Assembly (NCBI GenBank): GCA_902794155.1
Contig: CADBGN010000005.1
Span: 25,211 to 89,210 of the forward strand
DNA from: an uncultured Bacteroidia bacterium
Lineage (GTDB): Bacteria; Bacteroidota; Bacteroidia; Bacteroidales; F082
Length of the DNA: 64,000 bases
Direction of reading: 5' to 3'
Shown: positions 31,201 through 39,719 of the stretch, one piece after another
Layout: every line of letters starts with the position of its first letter
How positions within the stretch are numbered: position 1 is the stretch's first letter
Notes under the pieces: model-generated
What the model was told of the DNA's origin: nothing
What the model saw: the letters and a program-made list of their open reading frames with translations, nothing else
Database searches by the model: none
Made by a program: the position numbers and the translations under genes

Positions 31201-33231
31201 CTGTTTGAGGATTCGTTCAGATTCAAGATAGTGAAACGCTATGCCGACCGCTACCACTACTTCCATCCCATGCTGGAGTTCCTTGAAGTGTTCTGGCTGA
31301 GGGATGGCTTCGACATCATCTGCGGAAATCCGCCGTGGATTAAGTTGGAGTTTGATGAGGTGGGCATCATCGCAGAAAAGTATCCGGAAGTTGCTATTCG
31401 TAATATGTCGGCTCCTGATGTGCGACGCAAGCGTGATGAATTGTTTGTCAATAATCATCAACTAGAGAATCTTTATCGTGATGAAGAAATCGAGAACGCT
31501 TGTTCAGCTATATTCATGAATGTTGTCCAAAACTATCCACTTCTCATCGGTCAACAAACCAACCTCTATAAATGCGTATTAGAGAATGGGTTTTCAATGC
31601 TTTGTGATAAAGGTTATATGGGCTTATTACATCCTGAAACCGTTTATGACGATCCAAATGGGCAACCGTTACGCAGCGAGATTTATTCTCGTCTTATTTA
31701 TCATTTTCAGTTTCAAAATGCTTTGAATCTATTCGCAGAAGTTGCCCATAGAGAAAAATATGGCACTAGTATATATGGCACAAAAAAGGAAAAAATCTCT
31801 TTTGATAACATAAACAACTTGTTCCATCCAAATATAATAGATGCCTGTTATGCTCATGATGGGCATGGCATTTGTGGTGGTATAAAAATCAATGGAACCT
31901 GGAATTTACAAGGCCATAAAGATCGTATAGTACACTATGATAACACAAATTTGCAAGTCTTGTGTGATACATTTGAAGATGGGAAGAATCCAACTACTGT
32001 AAAACTAGTTTCAATCCATTCCAAAGAAATATTGAATGTGCTTAAGGCTTTATCTTTATCACCTAATCACGTTAGAGATTATAAGTCTCGCACAACAGTT
32101 GCATGGGACGAAGCAAATTCTGTTAACGATGGGACTATAGTTCGAAAGACCTGTGCGCCACGAATATCTGAATTTGAAGCAATTTATAGTGGTCCGCATA
32201 TATTTGTGGGTAATCCGATTTATAAAACGCCTCATTCTGTATGTATAAATAAGGCGGATTACGATACAATTGACCTTACAAAGATATCTGATGATTATAT
32301 TGCTAGAACTAATTATGTACCAGTTCTATCAAAAGAGTCATTTGCGTCGATAATTGAGGGTTTTGTGATTGGTCAAGACAACAACGGTAAAGAAGTAACC
32401 GATAATTGGATTGATTATTATAAAGTGGGGTTCCGCAAGATGCAAAATCAAGCTGGAGAGCGAACATTAACAGGAGCCATTATACCGCCTAAAGTATCAC
32501 ATATTAATGGAATTGTGTCTATTGCTTTTATTAACCCCAAAAATCTTGTGGAATGTGCAGGCTTGACTGCTTCTCTGGTTTTAGATTTTTATGTTAAAAC
32601 TATTGGTGCTCAAAACCTTCAAAAAGAACGAATAAATTCTTTCCCTCTTGGTGTTGATGCTATTTATCAATCAGCACTATATTCACGTACCCTTATGCTC
32701 AACTGTCTCACTAAGTATTACAAAGACCTTTGGGAAGAAATGTGGCGAGAGGAATACAAGACACAGCAGTGGAGCATCGACGATGAGCGTCTGCATCCTT
32801 TCGGCACCTTGCATGAGGATTGGGCGTGGGACATCCCGCTGCGCAACTACTTTGAGCGTCGGCAAGCCTTGGTGGAGATCGATGTCATCAGCGCGATGGC
32901 TTTGGGATTGAGCCTTCAAGATTTGGAGATGATATACAACATCCAGTTCCCCGTACTGCAGCAGAACGAGAACGACACCTGGTATGACACCAAAGGCAAC
33001 ATCGTGTTCACCTGTTCCAAAGGTTTAACAGGCGTGGGTGTCGACCGTCCCGTGTGGGAGCAGATACGCGACATGCAGGAGGGCGAGACCTACGAGCATA
33101 CCATCGAGAAGAGCGAGCTGTATCGCGGCCAAAAGGTCACCTACTACGCGCCGTTCACCAAGTGCGACCGCGTGGAAGACTATAGGAGGGCTTGGGCGCA
33201 TTTTGAGAAGATGTTTGGAGAAAAAGAATAG
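28279..33231 (+). CDS. Large Eco57I-type adenine DNA methylase (DrmMI-like), possible restriction-modification fusion
   Basis: A 1650-residue protein. Motif I-like LEPAMGAAAFQNEVINQL lies near residue 593, and the catalytic motif IV NPPW (IICGNPPWIKLEF) near 1017, far apart as in Eco57I-class N6-adenine methylases. QKSASYYTPEVLTRSTVKY before motif I is a typical SAM-binding lead-in. Residues about 1054-1487, after NPPW, form the probable target-recognition region and are encoded by markedly AT-rich DNA (about 31440-32740), unlike the flanks. No obvious PD-(D/E)XK motif was found in the N-terminal 550 residues. As in DISARM, it would mark self DNA. Three bases separate it from the SIR2 gene. 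Confidence 0.8.
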   Translation: MADNIKYRFIQNVGDYFPAGYFGEDFLDKVQKQAGYNAEQMKALCQPYVAFKARYYDYKNDIINMRMRRKDAITYTHMFHEDLLKVMGYDPKNAYKEFVTVNEERNEVVPVRHILRHGSKTTMLIMEMQHLIKTGDEEPDGLFEQQYDDGKGQRDKQRYWAGQWSDVFEVPEGCKISPAVVNKAITSIFLLPEERRPHFILLLAGNTVFLFDQEKWNRGSYLMFTLDDLFSQASITTFRNYYALFHLLVCKETLAADSETVLMDSLIEESYKSAYEVTKDLKNGVVTAVETLANEALYYMKYVAKKGFGKKDEATGEYDETDDDFEAEVKDDCLIIIYRLLFVFYAESRSELNILPTNDETYNKGYSLEMLRDLEQVRLISDEARNGYFFDESLKKLFALLGRGFNENVAPDDKKNRSFRVRHIDSPLFDDRRLKHLDQVRIRNVEWQKIICALSLSNKNGRCGRISYANLGVNQLGSVYESLLAYRGFYAEQDYIEVHKANMPEDGTFLIPYSRMDDFDISEVLTDAEGKPVITPKGTFVYRLNGRDRQKSASYYTPEVLTRSTVKYTLKAILDEVAEGKRKATDLLDLKILEPAMGAAAFQNEVINQLAEAYLQYQQQQLREAGKPNWRIEPDHYRDELQKVKAYIATHNVYGVDLNPTAIELGKLSLWLNVMHRDMETPFFSNRLAVGNAVVGAWLKVYDKKDVYGIPKKSGRTQTLQPNPWWEKAPHKVKFFTNKVNRSVNEVYHFLLPDANMLGVRGLKEQKAAYPEAFRKMTTILADWKQAINFEDFCVLQRLSSKIDYLLKEYYQFQISIEKQTNNKKSIWGIPGDPIINIDSYYEKERLNDTRYRHDSAYFKLKMVMDYWCSLWFWEYEDAAALPTRKEYWADIEALLDVDNTKLEARTRSAMKAATDAKGQFDMFDKITQLDLFTQPASIASEEPAEYVAMTQEESEIVTLSKEQLLAETQSHTTLFEDSFRFKIVKRYADRYHYFHPMLEFLEVFWLRDGFDIICGNPPWIKLEFDEVGIIAEKYPEVAIRNMSAPDVRRKRDELFVNNHQLENLYRDEEIENACSAIFMNVVQNYPLLIGQQTNLYKCVLENGFSMLCDKGYMGLLHPETVYDDPNGQPLRSEIYSRLIYHFQFQNALNLFAEVAHREKYGTSIYGTKKEKISFDNINNLFHPNIIDACYAHDGHGICGGIKINGTWNLQGHKDRIVHYDNTNLQVLCDTFEDGKNPTTVKLVSIHSKEILNVLKALSLSPNHVRDYKSRTTVAWDEANSVNDGTIVRKTCAPRISEFEAIYSGPHIFVGNPIYKTPHSVCINKADYDTIDLTKISDDYIARTNYVPVLSKESFASIIEGFVIGQDNNGKEVTDNWIDYYKVGFRKMQNQAGERTLTGAIIPPKVSHINGIVSIAFINPKNLVECAGLTASLVLDFYVKTIGAQNLQKERINSFPLGVDAIYQSALYSRTLMLNCLTKYYKDLWEEMWREEYKTQQWSIDDERLHPFGTLHEDWAWDIPLRNYFERRQALVEIDVISAMALGLSLQDLEMIYNIQFPVLQQNENDTWYDTKGNIVFTCSKGLTGVGVDRPVWEQIRDMQEGETYEHTIEKSELYRGQKVTYYAPFTKCDRVEDYRRAWAHFEKMFGEKE

Positions 33232-33234
33232 AAT

Positions 33235-35166
33235 ATGGGAAAGTTCGATAGGATATTTAAGTTCATTCAAAAAGGGAAACTAACTCTTTTTGTTGGGGCC
33301 GGCTTTTCATTAAAAGCTGGTGCTCCAAGTGTGTCTGAATTGAAAGAGGCGTTTATAGAAGATTTTCCAGCTGCCGAGCGAGATGCTTTGCAGAACTTAG
33401 GATTGGATGAAATCACTGAGAAATACGTGAAGGAAATCTGCGGGGGCAGCAGGAATGAACTGAATACCATATTGGAACAAAAGTTCTTGTTCGACAGAAA
33501 AGACATGTCGGACCATGAGCTGCTGACCAAAATACCCCATATCAAGCGAATTTTCACCACGAACTATGATTCCTTGCTTGAAGACACATACGGTCCTAAA
33601 TGCTGCCAAGTAATCAGGCATAGTAAAGATGAAGCATATATAGATGACAACAAGGTCACTATTTTCAAAATTCATGGTGACTTTGAGGCTAAAGATGACA
33701 TCATCATTACGCAATCGGACTATAATAAGTTCGTAGGAGGTGATCATGACAAATATCTTTGGGATTTTTTGAAAACGGAATTTGTGACCAGGAATTTTTT
33801 GTTCTTGGGATATGGCCTGAAGGATTCAAATGTGTTGGATTCGTTGTTTGATGTGGAAAAGCATCTGACCAACAATCGAAGAGAACATTTCATCGTTGTA
33901 CCCAATATGAGCAAAAGAGATTCGGGTCGATTGAAGAAGCATGGGGTTGAATATGTGCAGGGTACGGCCGAGGAGTTTTTGACGGCATTGTTCGAATATC
34001 TCGAACAAAACTCAAAAGGTGATTTGGAGAAAGATATTCAAACTAAGGAAAACATAGAGTTTTTCAAAAAGCACAACATGACACCAACGATAAGACATGG
34101 AGAAGGGAAGAATCATGTCTTGGGTGTTCAATCCTTGGATGGGAATCCGATTCAAACACAATTTCATGTTTCACTTGGAGAGCAGTATTCTGACTTGTTT
34201 AAGAATATCAATTTTGAAAAGCAAGGAGTGGTGTCCACACCAGGAGGCATACCCCATATTGAGATTCCTGCTTCAGAGATTAAGGATTTCGATTATTCCA
34301 TTGGTGGAATCAGATTTGCCAATGTAGAAGGCCTTCAAAAGCTGTTGGTTTATCCTGTTAACTCTCAGCATGAGGTCACGATTACAGTTCCCGAGTGTGA
34401 ATTCATAAAAAAGACAATCTGCACCATCTATAAGAATGCACATTTAGAGTTTATCATGCAGCTGGATTGCGAGGCGTTTTATATGAAAATTTCCTATCGG
34501 TTTGAGAATGAAGACAGTCGTTTGAAAGACGGGGGCTTTCTTGTGGAAATGAAAGACTATTTTTCCGACAATGATCTTGCCATTCAATGGATGACTGCGA
34601 TGCGATGCATTAGCGAGGGAGGGACATTGAGGGTTCAGGTAAGTGGGATGAATTCGGTGGATTTGAATGGCTTAAAGGATGAGAAAAACAAGACGATTTA
34701 TTCCAATTGTCTGGAGTATTACAAGAACCTCAAGAAGATAGAGTTGGGACTGAATGTTTGTTTTGACAAATACGAGAACTACAGTTTAAGGAGATACCAA
34801 GAGTCCATCAAATTGGTAAGCGCAATCTCGAAAGAGCCTGTGATTACTCATGATGGGAATGGAACATTATCCTATACCATACCTAAGGTAGATGTAAATG
34901 ACGACATGGTGAGATGCATAAAAGAGAACAAGCCGTTTGTTGCCGTCATGACCCAACAGACAGACGAGAACGTTGTTCTTTGCGGGCATTCGTTTGGGGC
35001 GTTGTTCGCGAAGATCTTGTATATCAGTTGTCACGCTGTCTCGTTCAATTCAATAGACGATGAGCAATACGCAGTAGAGATGAGAAACGACAATGATTAC
35101 AATCAGGTATGGTGGGGCTTTGAGCCTTTCACTGTAGGGACTAACCCGGAGAATATGTTGGAATAA
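33235..35166 (+). CDS. SIR2-domain protein with C-terminal beta-rich domain
   Basis: A 643-residue protein. Residues 1-260 form an NAD-binding SIR2 domain: FVGAGFS (19-25), TTNYDSLLED (108-117, with the catalytic Asn), FKIHGDF (144-150, with the catalytic His) and FLGYGLKDSNV. SIR2 proteins in defence loci (Thoeris, DSR and others) deplete NAD to stop phage growth. The remaining 380 residues are beta-rich and unrecognised, and may sense an invader or partner. The gene is translationally linked to the methylase (3-base gap) but is followed by a 65-base gap, the longest in the operon. Codon use is more AT-rich than in the core genes, suggesting a later insertion. Confidence 0.8.
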   Translation: MGKFDRIFKFIQKGKLTLFVGAGFSLKAGAPSVSELKEAFIEDFPAAERDALQNLGLDEITEKYVKEICGGSRNELNTILEQKFLFDRKDMSDHELLTKIPHIKRIFTTNYDSLLEDTYGPKCCQVIRHSKDEAYIDDNKVTIFKIHGDFEAKDDIIITQSDYNKFVGGDHDKYLWDFLKTEFVTRNFLFLGYGLKDSNVLDSLFDVEKHLTNNRREHFIVVPNMSKRDSGRLKKHGVEYVQGTAEEFLTALFEYLEQNSKGDLEKDIQTKENIEFFKKHNMTPTIRHGEGKNHVLGVQSLDGNPIQTQFHVSLGEQYSDLFKNINFEKQGVVSTPGGIPHIEIPASEIKDFDYSIGGIRFANVEGLQKLLVYPVNSQHEVTITVPECEFIKKTICTIYKNAHLEFIMQLDCEAFYMKISYRFENEDSRLKDGGFLVEMKDYFSDNDLAIQWMTAMRCISEGGTLRVQVSGMNSVDLNGLKDEKNKTIYSNCLEYYKNLKKIELGLNVCFDKYENYSLRRYQESIKLVSAISKEPVITHDGNGTLSYTIPKVDVNDDMVRCIKENKPFVAVMTQQTDENVVLCGHSFGALFAKILYISCHAVSFNSIDDEQYAVEMRNDNDYNQVWWGFEPFTVGTNPENMLE

Positions 35167-35231
35167 ATGGGAAGGTTGGAGGGATGAAAAATGAATAAAT
35201 GATTATTGTAAGTTTCCAATGACATATAAGT

Positions 35232-37268
35232 ATGGAACAAAAAAATAGTATTAACGAATTAGGTTTGAAAGCCATACCCGATTTGTATGGTAAGAACTTC
35301 TTTATACCAGACTATCAAAGGGGTTATCGCTGGGGCACACGACAGGTGGAGCAGCTTATGGATGACCTTTGCAGATTCTTCGATGACAAGGGTAAGGGGG
35401 AATTTTATTGTCTTCAGCCTATAGTAGTAAAGGAACTCACGGAGGACGAAAAGGCCACTTACGGGCTCCATTCTGACACGGACGATAACCGTTGGTATGA
35501 GGTTATAGATGGGCAGCAGCGTCTCACTACAATACGGATTATCCTTGCGTTGTTCAAGAACGTTCAGGGGCGCTTCAAGAATAAATTCAATATCAAGTAT
35601 AAGACTCGTCCTTCACTTGGTGAAATCTTTGACAAGTTCGTCTACGACTATGACAAGGACGAATATGGCATCACCGTAGATAATGAACAAAACCTTGATA
35701 TAGATACATGGCACATACTACAAGCTGCAAAGTGTGTATTGGCATGGCTAAAGGAAGGTGAAGCGCAAGGAGTAGGACTTGATTACTTCACAGGTATCTT
35801 CTTGCAGTTTTTTACCCAACAGAGAGGTTTGGAGGGAAAAAAGTCAGTTCAGGTTATCTGGTATGAATTGCGTGACAAAAGTGATCCGAATGCCACTTTC
35901 AAACGTCTGAACGACAAGAAGGTGGCTCTTAATAATGCCGAACTTATCCGGGCGATGTTCCTTTCTGACTCCGCAGAATTTGAGTGCGACGAGTCTGTAA
36001 TAGATGGTTATCCTGAAGAAGTACAGGGCATCGTCAAAGAAAGAGAACAAGCCCGTAAACAATCTCACATTGTAGAGCAATGGGACATTATTGAGAAGCA
36101 ACTGCGTCAGCCAAATTTCTGGGCATTCGTTAAGGATGATGCATCAGACGAAGGTTACAGTTGCCGTATTGAGTATCTGTTTGACCTCATCTCTAAAAAG
36201 AGCAAGAAGGAAAAAGACGAGCTTTATACCTATCTCCGATTTGACGATATGGTCACAAAACACGATGGTGTCAAAGGTCTTTGGGATTTGTGGGTTAAGG
36301 TGGAAAGTGACTTTGATACTTTGTTGTCGTGGTATCAGAAACGCGACTACTACCATAAGATTGGCTACCTTATAGCAGAGAAAGGGTCGAGCATTCTCTA
36401 TGACCTACTTGAAATGTCAACGAAACAGACGAAGACTCGTTTTGACAAAAACATCAATTGGCTCATCAAAACCAATATGATGATAAATGTGGATGATGAT
36501 ATATACACATACAGTTACGATGAAGACAAGCAGAAATCAGCATTGAGCCGCATTCTTTTCTTCTATAACGTGGAGTCCACACGTATAGCGATCACCCAAG
36601 ACAACTTTCCATTTGAGTTGTATAAGAACGAGAGCTGGTCATTGGAACACATTCATGCCCAGAACTCCGAGCGCATAGATCGTACGGACAAGGCAAAGTG
36701 GGAAGAGTGGATGGACTTGAACACTGAGGCTCTCAAACGCCTTCAAACAAGATTTGGAGAGGGGCACTTATACGACCCGAGACCTGTTATCCAGGTATTG
36801 GGAGAGAACAAGGAGAAAGTAAGGAGCAACACCTACGTGTTTGATAACTTCTCAAGGTGCTTCGACAGCGTGAACGACTATTACAACAAGATGGCTTTAG
36901 CCGAAGGTGGCTCTCCTGAGATACATACCATATCCAATATGGCTTTGCTGAGTGGAAGCGTCAATGCATCTATCAGCAATTCTGTGTTTGAGGTAAAGCG
37001 TCAACTCATTATGGAGAAAGATGCAGGTGGTGAGTATATTCCATATTGCACCCGCCTTGTATTCTTGAAATATTACAACAAAGACAAGGAGGATTTCAGT
37101 GTTCAGCAGTCTTTCTACTGGAGTGAAAATGACAGAAAAAACTACCAGGCGAACATCGAAGAAGTTCTAAAAGATGTTTTGGCTGCAAAAGACCCAGAGG
37201 AAGAAGAAAAGAAAGTGATGGAGAAAGAAGAAAACGTAGCAAAAGAACAGGAGGTAACAAATGACTAA
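35232..37268 (+). CDS. DUF262 protein with C-terminal HNH (DUF1524), GmrSD/BrxU type
   Basis: A 678-residue protein. FFIPDYQRGYRWG (about 22-34) and [17 protein letters not shown] (about 92-108) are the DUF262 (ParB/Srx-like NTPase) signatures. SLEHIHAQNSE (about 469-479) is the HNH core of DUF1524, and NMALLSGSVNASISN is its trailing N motif. Related GmrSD and BrxU enzymes cleave modified (for example glucosylated) phage DNA, using the DUF262 domain as the nucleotide-dependent sensor. It ends in a charged Glu/Lys tail. It overlaps the next gene by 8 bases, so the pair is cotranslated. Confidence 0.8.
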   Translation: MEQKNSINELGLKAIPDLYGKNFFIPDYQRGYRWGTRQVEQLMDDLCRFFDDKGKGEFYCLQPIVVKELTEDEKATYGLHSDTDDNRWYEVIDGQQRLTTIRIILALFKNVQGRFKNKFNIKYKTRPSLGEIFDKFVYDYDKDEYGITVDNEQNLDIDTWHILQAAKCVLAWLKEGEAQGVGLDYFTGIFLQFFTQQRGLEGKKSVQVIWYELRDKSDPNATFKRLNDKKVALNNAELIRAMFLSDSAEFECDESVIDGYPEEVQGIVKEREQARKQSHIVEQWDIIEKQLRQPNFWAFVKDDASDEGYSCRIEYLFDLISKKSKKEKDELYTYLRFDDMVTKHDGVKGLWDLWVKVESDFDTLLSWYQKRDYYHKIGYLIAEKGSSILYDLLEMSTKQTKTRFDKNINWLIKTNMMINVDDDIYTYSYDEDKQKSALSRILFFYNVESTRIAITQDNFPFELYKNESWSLEHIHAQNSERIDRTDKAKWEEWMDLNTEALKRLQTRFGEGHLYDPRPVIQVLGENKEKVRSNTYVFDNFSRCFDSVNDYYNKMALAEGGSPEIHTISNMALLSGSVNASISNSVFEVKRQLIMEKDAGGEYIPYCTRLVFLKYYNKDKEDFSVQQSFYWSENDRKNYQANIEEVLKDVLAAKDPEEEEKKVMEKEENVAKEQEVTND

Positions 37269-39708
37269 CGATAGTATAGGACAGTTGAATACATTTCGTC
37301 AGTTACTTGACGAGGAGAAGAGTATAATCATCCCGAAGGTACAGCGCGACTACGCCTATGGTAGACAAGAGAAAAAGGTGCAGGATGTCCTTGACGGCAT
37401 GCTTACCAGCATCATAGAGGCGGTTAGAGATGATTCCAACAATATCCTAGACTTTGTCTATGGTGGGTCATACGTCCATAAGAGCGACAAGAAGGCGGGT
37501 CTTATACCTCTTGATGGCCAGCAACGTCTTACAACTCTTTTCTTGCTTCATTTTTACGCTTCTTTACTTGGCGATAAGGATGGAAATCCTATTGACCAGA
37601 AAGATGTAGAGATACTGACAAAGTTCAGATATGAAACCCGCCAGTCTGCGACTGAGTTCTGCACCAACCTTATTAGAAACATACGTCCCAACCTGATAAA
37701 GAAATACAAACCAGAGAATAATAACATCAAGGCTCTCATAGTTGACGATGCCTTATACTTAAGCACATACGATAGTGATCCAACCATCATGTCCATGCTC
37801 AACGTGCTGGACAAGATAGAGAAGAAATGTGCTGAACTTGGTGCGTTGTCTCTTAATCCATGTCTGTGGAAACGTTTTATGGAGAGGCGTAATATTGAAT
37901 TCTATAAGTTGTCGCTCGACAACTTTGGACTTACAGATGACCTCTTCATCAAAATGAATGCTCGTGGTAAGAAGCTTACAGCGTTTGAGATATTCAAGTC
38001 CGACATGATTGCCGCTGTCAAGAGGGTGGATGAGAAATTGAAAGATGAATTCTCGAAAGACATGGACACAAAATGGATTGATATTGTGTGGGACTATACA
38101 GACAAGACCATTAACGATAAACGCCAGCCTTTAGATATTACAAATGATGCCGACACGAAATACTCCATGTTGTTCCATAACATCTTCCGTGTTGAATACT
38201 ATCGCCGTAATCTTGGCGCTGATGGTTTGGAAGAGCAAGACATTAACAGCATATTCAAGGATAGAGATGGCGTTACCGGCGTTATGGACATGCTTGATAC
38301 CCTTTGTTCAATACACAAGAATGGTGGATTCGATGCCCTTTGGTATAAATATTTCTACTTTAGTGAAGATGTTGTAGGAAACGATAATTTGATTAGACTT
38401 TTTTGGAAGCAGAAACAGTGTCCTGTTTTCGAACTTGCCATGCAGGGAGAACTCTCCGTACCAGAGGTTGTATATATGTACTCGATGTATTTACTATACA
38501 AGAAGGGCAGTGATGAGAATACCATGAAGCGTTGCCTTAGAATAATCCGTAACTTGATAACAGCTAATGTCCGTGCCGTCGATGCCCGTACAGACAAGCT
38601 GCCAGGTTTCCTTGAAGAAGTCAAGTATGTTGTTGACCATAATGGTTTAGATGCTTTCTATGACAAGGAAAGGGGATTGGTCATAGACGGAGATGTACAC
38701 AAACTTGCCTTTTTACAAAACGCATGGAATGAGGAATATGCTAAGCAAAACTATCTGGATTCTAATAGTTATGAGAAGCTTCTCAGATATGAGAATCACC
38801 AGATACTCCAATGCTCATTGTCGCTGTTTATGGACTACAGCCTAGAAACAGATGGTTTAGAGGGTATGAAACCTTCTGTGCTGCATGATTCTACAAAACT
38901 CTTTGAAATGCTTGGGAAGTTTGAGACAATATACTCCAACGATTATCTTAACTATTTCCATAAGATACGTACTGCACTGCTTGATAACGAAATTGAATAC
39001 ATGCAGTACGACGCTTACATGGACAAGAACGACAAGCGCCGTTACTTTATAACCAAGGCAGCGGAATTGAGCAACTTCTATATCAAATATGCGCAGAGAC
39101 GTAATCAAGAAAGCATTTTGAGGATATTGGAGAGTATGCCACTCCCGGCAGATCTCCTAGCACCTGAGGAGCTTTGCAAGCATTTTAAAATAAGTGATTG
39201 GAGATACTATATAGCAAAATACCCAATGCAATCCACTCATCAATGGACACGCTACGGAATAGGTGTTTGGGATGACTTCACTAAATATCCACTCGACCTT
39301 GTTATTCTTAATAGTTCTCAGCACAGCGAGGGCAATCTTGAATGGATGATGATGACATTCCTGTTGAATAATGTACTTGCTGACAACGAGAAGTATAACC
39401 TCGATGAGCATGGATGTCACCCTATATCAATAAAGAAAAGCGCTTCTGCTATACAATTCAAGTATGGAAAGTGGCTTATAGAGTCCAGCAAAGATATAGT
39501 TCCTGCGATTACAGCGAAGTTCCCGGATCTTATCGTTGAGAAGACAGAAGATGAGAAGATTACAATAGACTTCGGTGATAACAATTACGGATTAGACTAT
39601 ATAGAACTTGGTCGGGAACTTGTAAAGTTATTAGAAGAAGCCAACGCGATATCAGCTGAAAAAGAAAATGAATTAAAAGAAGAACTAATTGAAAATATGG
39701 ACGAATAA
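37261..39708 (+). CDS. Second DUF262 protein, without HNH domain
   Basis: 815 residues. [12 protein letters not shown] (about 22-33) and [20 protein letters not shown] (about 83-102) identify DUF262. No H-N-H motif like that of the upstream protein is visible in the C-terminal half, which is helical and acidic. I therefore read it as the non-nuclease partner (GmrS-like) of the preceding gene. Pairs of DUF262 proteins are common in Bacteroidota defence loci. Its 5' end overlaps the upstream gene by 8 bases, and an 11-base gap precedes the DruE-like gene. Codon use resembles its partner more than the core helicases. Confidence 0.75.
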   Translation: MTNDSIGQLNTFRQLLDEEKSIIIPKVQRDYAYGRQEKKVQDVLDGMLTSIIEAVRDDSNNILDFVYGGSYVHKSDKKAGLIPLDGQQRLTTLFLLHFYASLLGDKDGNPIDQKDVEILTKFRYETRQSATEFCTNLIRNIRPNLIKKYKPENNNIKALIVDDALYLSTYDSDPTIMSMLNVLDKIEKKCAELGALSLNPCLWKRFMERRNIEFYKLSLDNFGLTDDLFIKMNARGKKLTAFEIFKSDMIAAVKRVDEKLKDEFSKDMDTKWIDIVWDYTDKTINDKRQPLDITNDADTKYSMLFHNIFRVEYYRRNLGADGLEEQDINSIFKDRDGVTGVMDMLDTLCSIHKNGGFDALWYKYFYFSEDVVGNDNLIRLFWKQKQCPVFELAMQGELSVPEVVYMYSMYLLYKKGSDENTMKRCLRIIRNLITANVRAVDARTDKLPGFLEEVKYVVDHNGLDAFYDKERGLVIDGDVHKLAFLQNAWNEEYAKQNYLDSNSYEKLLRYENHQILQCSLSLFMDYSLETDGLEGMKPSVLHDSTKLFEMLGKFETIYSNDYLNYFHKIRTALLDNEIEYMQYDAYMDKNDKRRYFITKAAELSNFYIKYAQRRNQESILRILESMPLPADLLAPEELCKHFKISDWRYYIAKYPMQSTHQWTRYGIGVWDDFTKYPLDLVILNSSQHSEGNLEWMMMTFLLNNVLADNEKYNLDEHGCHPISIKKSASAIQFKYGKWLIESSKDIVPAITAKFPDLIVEKTEDEKITIDFGDNNYGLDYIELGRELVKLLEEANAISAEKENELKEELIENMDE

Positions 39709-39719
39709 ACTCCAACCTC

